Shown in pieces: positions 42,836 to 51,183 of a DNA stretch of 64,000 bases (within the stretch, counting starts at the first letter, position 1; every line of letters begins with the position of its first letter). The DNA is taken from positions 3,100,001 through 3,164,000 of the forward strand of contig NZ_CP081964.1 in NCBI RefSeq assembly GCF_019844075.1, written 5' to 3'. Below the pieces are notes generated by a model, which saw nothing but the letters and a program-made list of their open reading frames with translations, made no database searches and was not told where the DNA came from. Made by a program: the position numbers and the translations under genes. Source of the stretch: Curtobacterium sp. TC1 (GTDB taxonomy: Bacteria > Actinomycetota > Actinomycetes > Actinomycetales > Microbacteriaceae).

Positions 42836-42948
42836 GACACCCCGCGTGCGTGCTGCCGAGGTTCCACGACACCCCGCGCGCGTTCCGTCGAGGTTCCGAT
42901 CAGGACGGTGCGTGCCCGCGAGGTTCCGAGATCTCGGAACCTCGCGGG
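42836..42948. repeat. Degenerate ~32-bp repeats ending in a 34-bp perfect palindrome
   Basis: GACACCCCGCG occurs at 42836 and 42868; GAGGTTCC at 42858, 42890 and 42920 and inverted at 42936. The palindrome spans 42915-42948, centre AGATCT, 17 bp each arm with no loop. It looks like an intergenic repeat element. Confidence 0.7.
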
Positions 42949-42968
42949 GTGGGGGCGAGCGAACGACG

Positions 42969-43008
42969 GACGGGAGGCCCGTGGCGGGACCGCCACGGGC
43001 CTCCCGTC
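42969..43008. terminator. Perfect 18-bp hairpin of the GACGGGAGGCC family
   Basis: GACGGGAGGCCCGTGGCG pairs perfectly with its complement across a 4-base GGAC loop. It lies after the old yellow enzyme and before the acyltransferase gene. Confidence 0.8.
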
Positions 43009-43058
43009 TTCTCGCGTGCCGTCCCAGGGCGTGACGCGCTTCTCGTAGGATCGTCGCA

Positions 43059-45185
43059 GTGAACACTGCAACGCCGGGCGAGCGGGGCCCCGCGCACCGC
43101 GCGCGCGACACGACGCGGTGGGACATCCAGGGTCTCCGCGCCTTCGCGGTGCTGGCCGTCGTCGTGTACCACCTGTGGCCGCACGCCCTGCGGGGCGGCT
43201 TCGTCGGCGTCGACGTCTTCTTCGTGATCTCCGGGTTCCTCATCACGGGACTCCTGCTGCGCGAACAGCTCGCCACCGGCACGATCCACCTCGGTCGGTT
43301 CTGGTCACGGCGGGCGAAACGCCTGCTGCCGGCCGCGCTCCTCACCATCCTCACCACCGGCGCCGCAGTGCTCGTCGCCGTACCGAGCGCGCTGTGGGGG
43401 CAGTACGGCCGCGAGCTCATCGCGTCGACCGTCTACCTGCAGAACTGGGAGCTGGCGGCGAACTCGGTCGACTACCTGGCCTCGGCCGACGACCCCTCGC
43501 CGTTCCAGCACTTCTGGTCGCTGTCGGTCGAGGAGCAGTTCTACATCGTCCTGCCCCTGCTGCTGATCGGGCTGGCGGTGGCCGTCCGCGGCCGCCTCTC
43601 GACGCTGACCACCGCACGACTGTTGCTCGGCGCGGTCGTCGTGCTGTCCCTGGTGTGGAGCATCGTGCAGAGCAGCACGAACCCCGGCGTCGCGTACTTC
43701 TCCACCGGCACCCGGGCGTGGGAGTTCGCGCTCGGCGGCCTCGCCGCGACCGTGCACCTGCCTGAGGTGCGCACCGAGGTCGCCCGACGAGTGCGCATGA
43801 TCCTGACGAGCATCGGCGCCGTGGCCCTCGTCCTGTCGCTGTTCGTCATCGGGGCGGAGACGCCGTTCCCCGGGATCGCCGCGCTGCTCCCCGTCGCCGG
43901 CGCGACCCTCGTGGTGCTGTTCGGCGGACGCACCGTGTTCGAGTCGATCGGAGCGCTCGGCCCGGTCGCGTTCACCGGACGGATCTCGTACGCCCTGTAC
44001 CTGTGGCACTGGCCGCTCGTCGTGATCCTGCCGATCATGCTCGGGCGCCCGCTCGACTGGGCGACCAGCACCTCGGTGCTCCTGGTGTCGGTCGGGCTCG
44101 CCACAGCCACGACCATCTGGTTCGAGGAACCCGTCCGGTTCTCGAGCTGGTTGCGTGACCTGCGGCCCCGCGGGGTCGTCGCCCTCGGCGTCATCTGCAC
44201 CTTCACGGTCGTGACCCTCGGCGCCTCGACCCTGACCGCGGTCTACGTGCAGGAGGTCCACGCGGAAGGCGCCACCAAGCAACTCACGAAGCAGCTCGCG
44301 ACCGAACGGGCGCAGCACGACGAGTCCTGCATCGGCGCCGCGGCACGGATCAGCTCCGCCGACCCCTGCGTCGACCCGGCGCTGGCCGACACGCGCGTCC
44401 CCGACCCCGCCGCTGCCGAGGACGACGACGCGAACCGCCCCGAGTGCTGGAGCGGCACCTTCCGCACCTGCGTGCTCGGCAAGGCGAGCGGCTGGTCGAA
44501 GCACCTGATCGTCATCGGCGACTCGCACAGCAACGCCCTGCTCGGCGCCTACGAGAAGATCGCCGACGACAACGGGTGGCGCATCGACCTGGCCGGCATC
44601 GGCGGGTGCTACCTCACCACGGCGCAGCAGAACTCGGTGAACGCCGGCTCGCTGCGCGGCTGCAACGCCTGGAAGCACGCGGCCATCGACTACGTCCGCG
44701 CCCACCGCGACGCGGACGCCCTGGTCGTCACCCACTCCGCCACGCAGATGCCCGTCAGCCTGCCGGCCGGAGCTTCCCGCGACATCGCGACCCGCAACGG
44801 CCTCGTCGACGCCTGGGAGCAGGCCGCCGGCGACGAGCTCCCCGTCATCGCCCTCCGCGACAACCCGGTCCCCCGACCCGATGTCATCGCGTGCGTGAGC
44901 AAGATGTCCGGGCCGACGAACGCGTCGTGCGACCGGCCCCGCTCCGAGGCCCTCGCCCAGACCGACTCGTCGATCGAGGCCGTGCGGGCGTTCAAGGCGG
45001 CCGGAGGACGAGCCGGGGTCATCGACCTGACCGACTACTACTGCACCGAGACGACGTGCCCCGCGGTGATCGGCGGCGTGCTGGTCTACCGGGACACGAC
45101 GCACATCACGGCGACGTGGGCGACGTCGTTGGAGCCGTACCTCGAGCGCGGGCTGCAGAAGCAGCTCACGGCGCTCGGGCGCTGA
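43059..45185 (+). CDS. Acyltransferase-3 (OafA/PatA type) with SGNH domain
   Basis: 708 residues. Ten or eleven membrane helices in the first 385 residues form the acyltransferase-3 domain (GLRAFAVLAVVVYHLWPHALRGGFVGVDVFFVISGFLI, then FWSRRAKRLLPAALL). The outer C-terminal part (about 470-700) is an SGNH hydrolase-like domain: VIGDSHSNALLGAY (Ser) and DTTHITATWA (Asp-His). These proteins O-acetylate cell-wall polymers or exported glycans. Starts at GTG with AGGAT upstream. Alone in its transcript or with the small gene downstream. Confidence 0.94.
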   Translation: MNTATPGERGPAHRARDTTRWDIQGLRAFAVLAVVVYHLWPHALRGGFVGVDVFFVISGFLITGLLLREQLATGTIHLGRFWSRRAKRLLPAALLTILTTGAAVLVAVPSALWGQYGRELIASTVYLQNWELAANSVDYLASADDPSPFQHFWSLSVEEQFYIVLPLLLIGLAVAVRGRLSTLTTARLLLGAVVVLSLVWSIVQSSTNPGVAYFSTGTRAWEFALGGLAATVHLPEVRTEVARRVRMILTSIGAVALVLSLFVIGAETPFPGIAALLPVAGATLVVLFGGRTVFESIGALGPVAFTGRISYALYLWHWPLVVILPIMLGRPLDWATSTSVLLVSVGLATATTIWFEEPVRFSSWLRDLRPRGVVALGVICTFTVVTLGASTLTAVYVQEVHAEGATKQLTKQLATERAQHDESCIGAAARISSADPCVDPALADTRVPDPAAAEDDDANRPECWSGTFRTCVLGKASGWSKHLIVIGDSHSNALLGAYEKIADDNGWRIDLAGIGGCYLTTAQQNSVNAGSLRGCNAWKHAAIDYVRAHRDADALVVTHSATQMPVSLPAGASRDIATRNGLVDAWEQAAGDELPVIALRDNPVPRPDVIACVSKMSGPTNASCDRPRSEALAQTDSSIEAVRAFKAAGGRAGVIDLTDYYCTETTCPAVIGGVLVYRDTTHITATWATSLEPYLERGLQKQLTALGR

Positions 45186-45207
45186 GCTGGGCGATACTCT
45201 CGACGAC

Positions 45208-45468
45208 GTGAACAACGGTTGGCGTGACGGCATCCTGGTCGTCTGGCTCGTGTCCCTGCTCGTGTCGATCGCCCTGTGGGTCTCCATGGCCGTCATCATC
45301 AGCAAGGGCGCGAGCGGGGTGGACCTACTGCCGCTCGTGCCCATCCTGGAGCAAGCCGCAGAAGCGGTGACCGCCGGCTGGTTCGGGTCGCTGCTGCTGT
45401 GGCTCGCAGTGAGCGCCGTCGTGAAGGAGCACCACAAGGACCGGCAGCAGGCCGCGCGGGAGCGCTGA
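45208..45468 (+). CDS. Small two-TM membrane protein
   Basis: 86 residues, GTG start, two hydrophobic segments (about 9-31 and 56-71) and a charged tail (KEHHKDRQQAARER). No known family. 22 bases after the acyltransferase gene. Confidence 0.65.
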   Translation: MNNGWRDGILVVWLVSLLVSIALWVSMAVIISKGASGVDLLPLVPILEQAAEAVTAGWFGSLLLWLAVSAVVKEHHKDRQQAARER

Positions 45469-45573
45469 CCCACCCGAACGCGGGCCTCCGCTGCGGGCGC
45501 CGTCCCTCTACTCTTGGGCCGGACCTCGCACGCCCGCAGTTCAGCACGTGCGCCGACTGAACGGAAGACACCC

Positions 45574-45897
45574 GTGACCGACCTCGCCTCCGAGCGTTCC
45601 GCGCCGGACACCTCCGCACCGGCCACCTCCGCCCCGAGCACGGACGGACCGCCCGGACTCGCCCCGCTGAGCCTGCTCGCCGTCGTGGCGATCGCGCTCG
45701 CCTTCGTCGCCCCGATCGGCGGTGTCGTCGTCGGGTTCATCGCGCGGCACGAGGTCCGGCGGAGCGGCGAGCGTGGGGACGGCCTGGCGTTCGCGGCCAT
45801 CTTGATCGGCGCGACGCTGACGCTGTTCGGCGTGCTCGTCCCCGGAGCCCTCGCGCTGTCCGGCGTCATCGACTCGACGATCCAGCCCTGGGGCTGA
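45574..45897 (+). CDS. DUF4190 domain-containing membrane protein
   Basis: 107 residues. A Ser/Pro/Thr-rich N-terminus, then two membrane segments (about 35-55 and 76-97) with the DUF4190 pattern SLLAVVAIALAFVAPIGGVVVGFIARHEVRRSGERGDGLAFAAI. GTG at 45574 has GGAAG upstream. Unknown function; common in actinobacteria. Confidence 0.85.
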   Translation: MTDLASERSAPDTSAPATSAPSTDGPPGLAPLSLLAVVAIALAFVAPIGGVVVGFIARHEVRRSGERGDGLAFAAILIGATLTLFGVLVPGALALSGVIDSTIQPWG

Positions 45898-45944
45898 CTG
45901 GTCGGGCCGTCGTTCCACCAGCCGGTGGACGCCGGCCGCAGCGC

Positions 45945-46328
45945 TCAGTAGTGGCCGCGCCCGATGACGGCGTGCCGCACCCCGCCTGCCGGCGCCAGCA
46001 CATCGCCGGCGAAACGCGGGATGACGTGTAGGTGGGCGTGGAAGACGGTCTGGCCGGCGGCGGACCCGTCGTTGAACCCGACGTTGTAGCCGTCAGGGTG
46101 GTGTTGCTCGTCGAGCCGGGCCTTCAGCAGCGCCACCATCCGGGTCATCGCGGACAGCTCACCCTCGGTCGCATCGAACCAGCTGGTGATCCGCCGCTTC
46201 GGGATGACGAGCGTGTGGCCAGGTGACACCGTGTGTGCATCGAGGACCGCGAAGACGAGCTCGTCGTCCGCAACCCACTGCGCGCGAGGTATCCGTTCGA
46301 ACACGGACGTCGTCGTCATGTTCCCCAT
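45945..46328 (-). CDS. HIT-family nucleotide hydrolase
   Basis: 127 residues with the His triad HAHLHVIPR (HxHxHxx) near the C-terminus and VSPGHTLVIPKRRI in the middle. HIT enzymes hydrolyse AMP-linked substrates such as AMP-lysine or diadenosine polyphosphates. ATG 46328 has GAGG upstream; ATG 46319 is an alternative with GGGGA. Confidence 0.93.
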   Translation of the reverse strand: MGNMTTTSVFERIPRAQWVADDELVFAVLDAHTVSPGHTLVIPKRRITSWFDATEGELSAMTRMVALLKARLDEQHHPDGYNVGFNDGSAAGQTVFHAHLHVIPRFAGDVLAPAGGVRHAVIGRGHY

Positions 46329-46355
46329 TCAACCTCGCCGTGCTTCACTCGGACC

Positions 46356-46514
46356 ATGACCGCGACGACCGTCCTCGCATCCTGTGCCGTCGGGAACGTC
46401 GAGTGCCACGACACCGCCTCGGTCGACCTGCTCCCCCTGCTCGTCGTCGTCGTGCTCGTCGTCGTGGCGCTGGTCGCCCTGGGGATCGCGCTGCTCGGGC
46501 GTCAGCGCCGGTGA
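46356..46514 (+). CDS. Possible 52-residue single-TM protein
   Basis: MTATTVLASC at the start and one Val/Leu-rich membrane helix (about 25-46), ending GRQRR. It is divergent from the HIT gene. Could be real small membrane protein; no ribosome site is clear. Confidence 0.4.
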   Translation: MTATTVLASCAVGNVECHDTASVDLLPLLVVVVLVVVALVALGIALLGRQRR

Positions 46515-46525
46515 TCTGAAGCGGG

Positions 46526-46960
46526 TCAGACGCTGACGATCTCCACCTGCCGCGCGGGAAGAGCGCCGTGCGACGCGGTCGCCAAGCGTGCCGGGAGCAC
46601 GATGCCCCCAGCGCAGTGCGCCAGGTAGTCGAGGAACGCTCCGACGGTGCTCGACGAGCTGGGCTGCTCGCCGGGTTCGCGCATGTCCTCTGCTGCACGC
46701 ACGTCGAGCGCACCGTCGACGTCCATGACGGCGATCCGACGGATGCCTCGCCGCGCTCGCACGAAAACGTTGGCGTACCCGCCGACGTTCTCGATCCGAC
46801 GCAGGAGCACCGGCAGGCGTTCGTGCTCGAGTGCGACGACGACAGGACAGTGTCCGTCGACGTCGACCACCTCGAGTACGAGTTCTGCGAAGGGGCCGAC
46901 CGCGAGGGCGCGATCGACCTCGACACGGAAGATGTCGAGTTCGGCCAGTTCAGTCATCAC
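46526..46960 (-). CDS. Conserved-looking protein of unknown function
   Basis: 144 residues, acidic alpha/beta protein beginning MMTELAELDIFRVEVDRAL, with VDGHCPVVVALEHERLPVLLRRIENVGGYANVFVRARRG in the middle. No recognised domain. The upstream gene (46950-47381) overlaps its start by 11 bases, so the two make a coupled pair. Confidence 0.6.
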   Translation of the reverse strand: MMTELAELDIFRVEVDRALAVGPFAELVLEVVDVDGHCPVVVALEHERLPVLLRRIENVGGYANVFVRARRGIRRIAVMDVDGALDVRAAEDMREPGEQPSSSSTVGAFLDYLAHCAGGIVLPARLATASHGALPARQVEIVSV

Positions 46961-47381
46961 TGCCTCTCATGTCCCGGATTGTAACGGCGTCCGCGGTCAG
47001 ACGGACCAGCGCAGCGTCCAAGTGCTCAGCGACGTCCGCGACGTGGTGCAGCGGTCCGATCGAGCTGACGGTGCCGTCCTCGTGGTGAAGGTGCACGTGT
47101 CCGTGGCAGCAGTCCACGCGCGCGACCTCCCGCCACGCTCCGTCGAGCTGCAGAGCGATCACGATCAACGCGAAGTCGACGAGTCGACCGTCTGCCCGGT
47201 AGAGCCGGAGGTCCAGCCGCATCGTGTCCGTGTCGTCGAGGCTCTGGTACCAGCTCCGTTCGACGCAGTCTCGTCGATCGGGCAGGCGGAAACGGCCCCG
47301 TTCTTGATCCGCGGCGGCACGTTCCGCGGCGAGACGCGCGCGGCGCACGTCTCGCCGTGGTTGCTGACCTCGACGAACCAT
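46950..47381 (-). CDS. Unknown protein, first of a coupled pair
   Basis: 143 residues as drawn. The first 40 residues are Arg-rich and may not be translated; from YQSLDDTDTMRLDLRLYRADGRLVDFALIVIALQLDGAWREVARVDCCHGHVHLHHEDG onward the sequence looks like a real small alpha/beta domain with a Cys-Cys-His-x-His-x-His cluster that could bind metal. No family recognised. An ATG inside (MRLDLRL) could be the true start. Lies next to tRNA-Arg. Confidence 0.55.
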   Translation of the reverse strand: MVRRGQQPRRDVRRARLAAERAAADQERGRFRLPDRRDCVERSWYQSLDDTDTMRLDLRLYRADGRLVDFALIVIALQLDGAWREVARVDCCHGHVHLHHEDGTVSSIGPLHHVADVAEHLDAALVRLTADAVTIRDMRGSDD

Positions 47382-47460
47382 GCCAGGAAGCTAGACCCGA
47401 TCGCACCTGATCCTCAAGGAATCCGAATGCAACATTTGACTTCGCGCACGAACCATCAAA

Positions 47461-47499
47461 GATGAAGGGCCCCGGCGGAATCCGCCGGGGCCCTTCATC
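47461..47499. terminator. 18-bp perfect terminator hairpin
   Basis: GATGAAGGGCCCCGGCGG pairs with its complement over a 3-base AAT loop, followed by CTGTTC. It lies between the tRNA-Arg and the unknown-gene pair and is just downstream of the tRNA on the minus strand. Confidence 0.85.
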
Positions 47500-47530
47500 T
47501 GTTCGGTGTCATGCCGTTCAACCGGCACTG

Positions 47531-47603
47531 TGCGCTCGAAGGGACTCGAACCCCCAACCTTCTGATCCGTAGTCAGATGCTCTATCCATTGAGCTACGAG
47601 CGC
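47531..47603 (-). tRNA. tRNA-Arg (anticodon ACG)
   Basis: The 73-base cloverleaf on the minus strand has acceptor GCGCTCG/CGAGCGC with discriminator A, D-stem GCTC/GAGC, anticodon stem TCTGA/TCAGA around the loop CTACGGA (anticodon ACG, read as ICG), and T loop TTCGAGT. The CCA end is not encoded. Terminator hairpin follows at 47461-47499. Confidence 0.95.
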
Positions 47604-47713
47604 GTGGCCTTGCGGCCGTGGAAGACTCTACAACAGCTCCGGCCCGGGCGCCAATCGAGGCCGCCCGACCGCTCCACTCGGCGTGTCGCGAGGCGACAGC
47701 CGAGCCCCCGACG

Positions 47714-48499
47714 TCACAGCGCCGCGGCCTCCTCGCCGAACACCTCGGCCAGGTACACGCGCAGGGCCTGCCACGATCGACGGTCCGCACGCTCCTGGTA
47801 CTGGGCTCCGTGGTCGGGAGCATCGGTGCCGGGAACGGCGAACGCGTGCATGGCCCCGGCGTACGTGACGACCTGCCAGTCGACGCCGGGTTCGGTCCGC
47901 ATCTCGTCCTGCCAGGCGTGCACGGCGTCGTCGGGCACGACGGGGTCCGCTCCGCCGGTCAGGACGAGCAGCTTCGCCCGGATCGCCGAGGCGTCGGCGG
48001 GGTCGTGCGTGATGAGGCCGCCGTGGAACGACACCGCTCCGACCAGGTCGGCGCCGGTGCGTGCGAGCTCGATCGCGGTGGAGCCGCCGAAGCAGTAGCC
48101 GATGACGACGATGCGGGCGGAGTCGACGTCGGGGTCCTGCCGCAGCCGCTCGAGTCCGGCGGTGGCGCGTGCCCGGAGCAGCGGCAGGTCCTGGTAGTAC
48201 GAACCGGCGACCTGGCCGGCGGTGTCGTCACCGGGCCGGACGCCGGCGCCGTAGATGTCCGCGCCGAAGGCCACGTAGCCGAGCCGGGCGAGCATCGTCA
48301 CGCGCGCTTCGACGTGCTCGTTCACGCCGTGCCAGTCGTGCACCACCAGGACGGCGGGGCGGGGTCCGGCGATGGCCGCGTCCTTCGCGAGCACGCCGAG
48401 CAGGTCGGTGCCCTCGTGGTCGTAGTGGACGGGCTCGACACGGATGTCGGCGCCGGCGGGTTCGGGAACGGTCTGCAGGACGTCGTCGATGGTGGTCAC
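47714..48499 (-). CDS. Dienelactone hydrolase-family protein
   Basis: 261 residues. Nucleophile Cys in VIGYCFGGSTAIELA, with Asp in TGGADPVVPD and His in AGAMHAFAVPG. VVHDWHGVNEHVEARVTMLARLGYVAFGADIYGAG is the N-terminal lobe. The family hydrolyses dienelactones or related esters. GTG 48499 is taken because the family match begins soon after it. Confidence 0.9.
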   Translation of the reverse strand: MTTIDDVLQTVPEPAGADIRVEPVHYDHEGTDLLGVLAKDAAIAGPRPAVLVVHDWHGVNEHVEARVTMLARLGYVAFGADIYGAGVRPGDDTAGQVAGSYYQDLPLLRARATAGLERLRQDPDVDSARIVVIGYCFGGSTAIELARTGADLVGAVSFHGGLITHDPADASAIRAKLLVLTGGADPVVPDDAVHAWQDEMRTEPGVDWQVVTYAGAMHAFAVPGTDAPDHGAQYQERADRRSWQALRVYLAEVFGEEAAAL

Positions 48500-48527
48500 G
48501 TCGTCCGACGGTACGCCGCCGTCCGGG

Positions 48528-49949
48528 TCAGGCGTCGATGTTGTCCCAGTCCTCAGGACCGCTCGAGCCGGCCGGGTACCCGTCGAGGGGCGTCGTGCCG
48601 GCCTTCCACGCGTCGAGGAACGGTCCGACGACCTTCCAGCCCTGCACGGCGCTGTCGCCACGGACCGACAGGGTCGCGTCACCTTCGAGCACACCGGCCA
48701 GGACCTCGCCGTAGGCGCTGAGCCGTCCGGGGTTGAACGTCGTCTCGAGGCTGGTGCGGTCGATCGTGTACGGGTCGCCGGGGCCGTTGACGTTGAGCTC
48801 GAGCTGCATCTCGTCCGGCGCGATCCAGATCCGGAGCCGGTCCGGCTGCGCGGCGCCGGACAGACCGACGGGCACCTGCGGGGAGTCCTTGAACGTGATG
48901 ACGATCTCGCGGCGCTGCTTCGCGAGCGCCTTGCCGGACCGCAGCGTGAAGGGCACCCCGGCCCATCGCCAGTTCGCGATCTCGAGGGTCAGCTGGGCCA
49001 GGGTCTCGGTGCCGAGCGACGGGTCGACGCCGTCCTCGTCGGCGTACGACGGCAGCTTGCGGTCGCCGACCGTGCCCGCGGTGTACCGGGCGCGCTTGCC
49101 GGCGGCGACGACGTCTCCACCCCACGGCCGGACGGCGCGGAGCACGAGCTCCTTCTGGGTCCGCAGGTCGTCGGCGTCGATCGACGCCGGTGCCTCCATC
49201 GCCACGACCGCCATGACCTGGAGCAGGTGGCTCTGGATCATGTCGGTGAGGGCGCCGGCCTTGTCGTAGTAGCGGGCGCGTCCTTCGAGGCCGAGGGTCT
49301 CGTCGTACACGATGTCGACGCGTTCGACGTGCTGCGAGGACAGCAGCGGCTCGATGATGCGGTTCGCGAAGCGCAGCCCGATCAGGTTGAGCACCGTCGA
49401 ACGACCGAGGAAGTGGTCGACCCGGTGGATGCGCTCCTCGGGGATGAACGAGTGCAGCAGGTCGTTCAGGTGTTCGGCGCTGGCGGCGTCGGTGCCGAAC
49501 GGCTTCTCGAGCGCCAGGCGGGTCCGTTTCGGCAGGTCGAGGTGGGCGAGCTGTTCGCAGCTCTTCTCGGTCACGGCCGGGGGCAGGGCGAAGTAGATCG
49601 CGGGGTCGTGGTCGCACGCCCCGAGCAGCGCGCGCAGGTCGTCGGGACTCGTGACGTCGGCCTTGCGGTACGAGGACGCGTCGATGACTGCCTGCAGCCG
49701 CGCGGACAGCGACGTCTCCCCTTCCGCGCCTTCGTCGCCCTCGTTCTTCGACGCCTGCGCGTTCTCGAAGGACTCGCGCACCTGCGCCTTCCAGTCGGCG
49801 TCGGAGAGGTCTTCGACACCCGCCCCGATGAGCTGGACGTCCCAGTCGTCCTTGACCTCGAGCAGGGTCGCGAGACCCGGCAGGAGCAGGCGCTTGGACA
49901 GGTCGCCGCTGGCTCCGAGGATGAGCAGGCTGGTCTGGAGGCTCGACAT
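48528..49949 (-). CDS. zwf: Glucose-6-phosphate dehydrogenase (divergent)
   Basis: 473 residues. N-terminal NADP fold ILGASGDLSKRLLLPGL; ALEKPFGTD; the active-site motif reads RIHRVDHFLGRST where classic enzymes have RIDHYLGKE, so this is one of the divergent actinobacterial G6PDH-like proteins; TDMIQSHLLQVMAVVAMEAP further on. Oxidises glucose 6-phosphate to the lactone, the first step of the pentose phosphate pathway. No devB or gnd gene is near. ATG 49949 used; an ATG six codons upstream is possible. Confidence 0.9.
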   Translation of the reverse strand: MSSLQTSLLILGASGDLSKRLLLPGLATLLEVKDDWDVQLIGAGVEDLSDADWKAQVRESFENAQASKNEGDEGAEGETSLSARLQAVIDASSYRKADVTSPDDLRALLGACDHDPAIYFALPPAVTEKSCEQLAHLDLPKRTRLALEKPFGTDAASAEHLNDLLHSFIPEERIHRVDHFLGRSTVLNLIGLRFANRIIEPLLSSQHVERVDIVYDETLGLEGRARYYDKAGALTDMIQSHLLQVMAVVAMEAPASIDADDLRTQKELVLRAVRPWGGDVVAAGKRARYTAGTVGDRKLPSYADEDGVDPSLGTETLAQLTLEIANWRWAGVPFTLRSGKALAKQRREIVITFKDSPQVPVGLSGAAQPDRLRIWIAPDEMQLELNVNGPGDPYTIDRTSLETTFNPGRLSAYGEVLAGVLEGDATLSVRGDSAVQGWKVVGPFLDAWKAGTTPLDGYPAGSSGPEDWDNIDA

Positions 49950-50025
49950 GCCCCCGACGGTACTCATCGGCCCCGGTGGATGGCCGGGCCGCTACGGTGG
50001 TGTCAGTCCGGCGCGAGGGAGCACC

Positions 50026-51183
50026 ATGAGCAGTGGGTACGAAGGACGACGCCTCCGCGTCGTCGTGGTCGGCACCGGCATGATCGCGGGGGTCCACGCC
50101 CGCGCGGCCCGGGCTGCGGGTGCCGAGGTGCTCGGGGTGCTCGGCCGGAACGCGTCACGCTCCGAGCAGGTCGCGGCGCAGCTCGACCTGCCGCGCGGGT
50201 ACGCCTCGCTCGACGACGTGATCGCGGACGCCCCGGACGTCGTGCACATCTGCACGCCGAACGACCAGCACCACCCGCAGGCCATGGCGGTCATCGCCGC
50301 CGGCATCAACGTGGTGTGCGAGAAGCCCCTCGCGATCGACCCGGCGCAGGCCGCCGAACTCGTCGCGGCGGCTGCCGAGGCCGGCGTGGTCGCCACGGTG
50401 CCGTTCGTCTACCGCTACCACCCCATGGTCCGCGAGATCCGCGCGCGCATCGCCGACGGGGAACTCGGCCGGCTGCTCGCCGTGCACGGTCACTACCTGC
50501 AGGACTGGATGCTCGACGAGGACGCCTCGAGCTGGCGGGTCGACCCGACCTCGAGCGGATCGTCCCGCGCGTTCGCCGACATCGGCTCGCACTGGTGCGA
50601 CCTGGTCGAGTTCGTCACCGGCGAGCGCTTCACCTCGGTGTCCGCGGCGACCGACATCGTGTACCCGACCCGGCCCGCGGCATCAGGCCCCTCGTTCTCC
50701 GGCTCACCGGATCCCGACCCGGTCGCCGATGCCGCCGAACGGGCCGAGGTCACCACCGAGGACACCGCGGTCGCGACGTTCCGCACCCGCACCGGTCGGA
50801 TCGGCAACGTGGTGATCTCGCAGGTCGCCTCGGGCCGGAAGAACCGCCTGTGGTTCGAGGTCGACGGCACCCGCGGCAGTGCCGCCTTCGACCAGGAGCA
50901 GCCCGAGTCCGCGTGGTTCGGCAACGAGCGCGGTGCGCAGATCGTGGTGCGCGACCCGTCGCAGGGGTACCCGGACCAGCGGCGTCTGGCCATCGTGCCG
51001 TCCGGCCACCCGCAGGGGTACCTCGACGCGTTCGCCGCCTTCGTCGCCGACACCTACACCGCGGTCCGCACCGGTGTGGCACCGGACGGCCTGCCGACCT
51101 TCGCGGACGGCGCTCGCTCCGCCGACATCATCGACGCCGTGATCGGCAGCGCCGCCGAGACCACCTGGCGGGAGATCCGGTGA
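50026..51183 (+). CDS. Gfo/Idh/MocA-family oxidoreductase
   Basis: 385 residues. Rossmann start VVVVGTGMIAGVHARAAR; HICTPNDQHHPQAMAVIAAGINVVCEKPLA holds the catalytic EKP Lys; SSRAFADIGSHWCDLVEFVTG follows in the substrate domain. These NAD(P)-dependent enzymes act on inositols or sugars. GAGGGAG before ATG. The isomerase gene starts inside its stop (GTGA), so the two are coupled and likely form an inositol or sugar catabolic step. Confidence 0.93.
   Translation: MSSGYEGRRLRVVVVGTGMIAGVHARAARAAGAEVLGVLGRNASRSEQVAAQLDLPRGYASLDDVIADAPDVVHICTPNDQHHPQAMAVIAAGINVVCEKPLAIDPAQAAELVAAAAEAGVVATVPFVYRYHPMVREIRARIADGELGRLLAVHGHYLQDWMLDEDASSWRVDPTSSGSSRAFADIGSHWCDLVEFVTGERFTSVSAATDIVYPTRPAASGPSFSGSPDPDPVADAAERAEVTTEDTAVATFRTRTGRIGNVVISQVASGRKNRLWFEVDGTRGSAAFDQEQPESAWFGNERGAQIVVRDPSQGYPDQRRLAIVPSGHPQGYLDAFAAFVADTYTAVRTGVAPDGLPTFADGARSADIIDAVIGSAAETTWREIR

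Noticed and set aside
43305..45869. Long minus-strand open frame over the acyltransferase gene
   Set aside because: It is an antisense shadow in GC-rich DNA; the plus-strand protein has clear acyltransferase and SGNH motifs.
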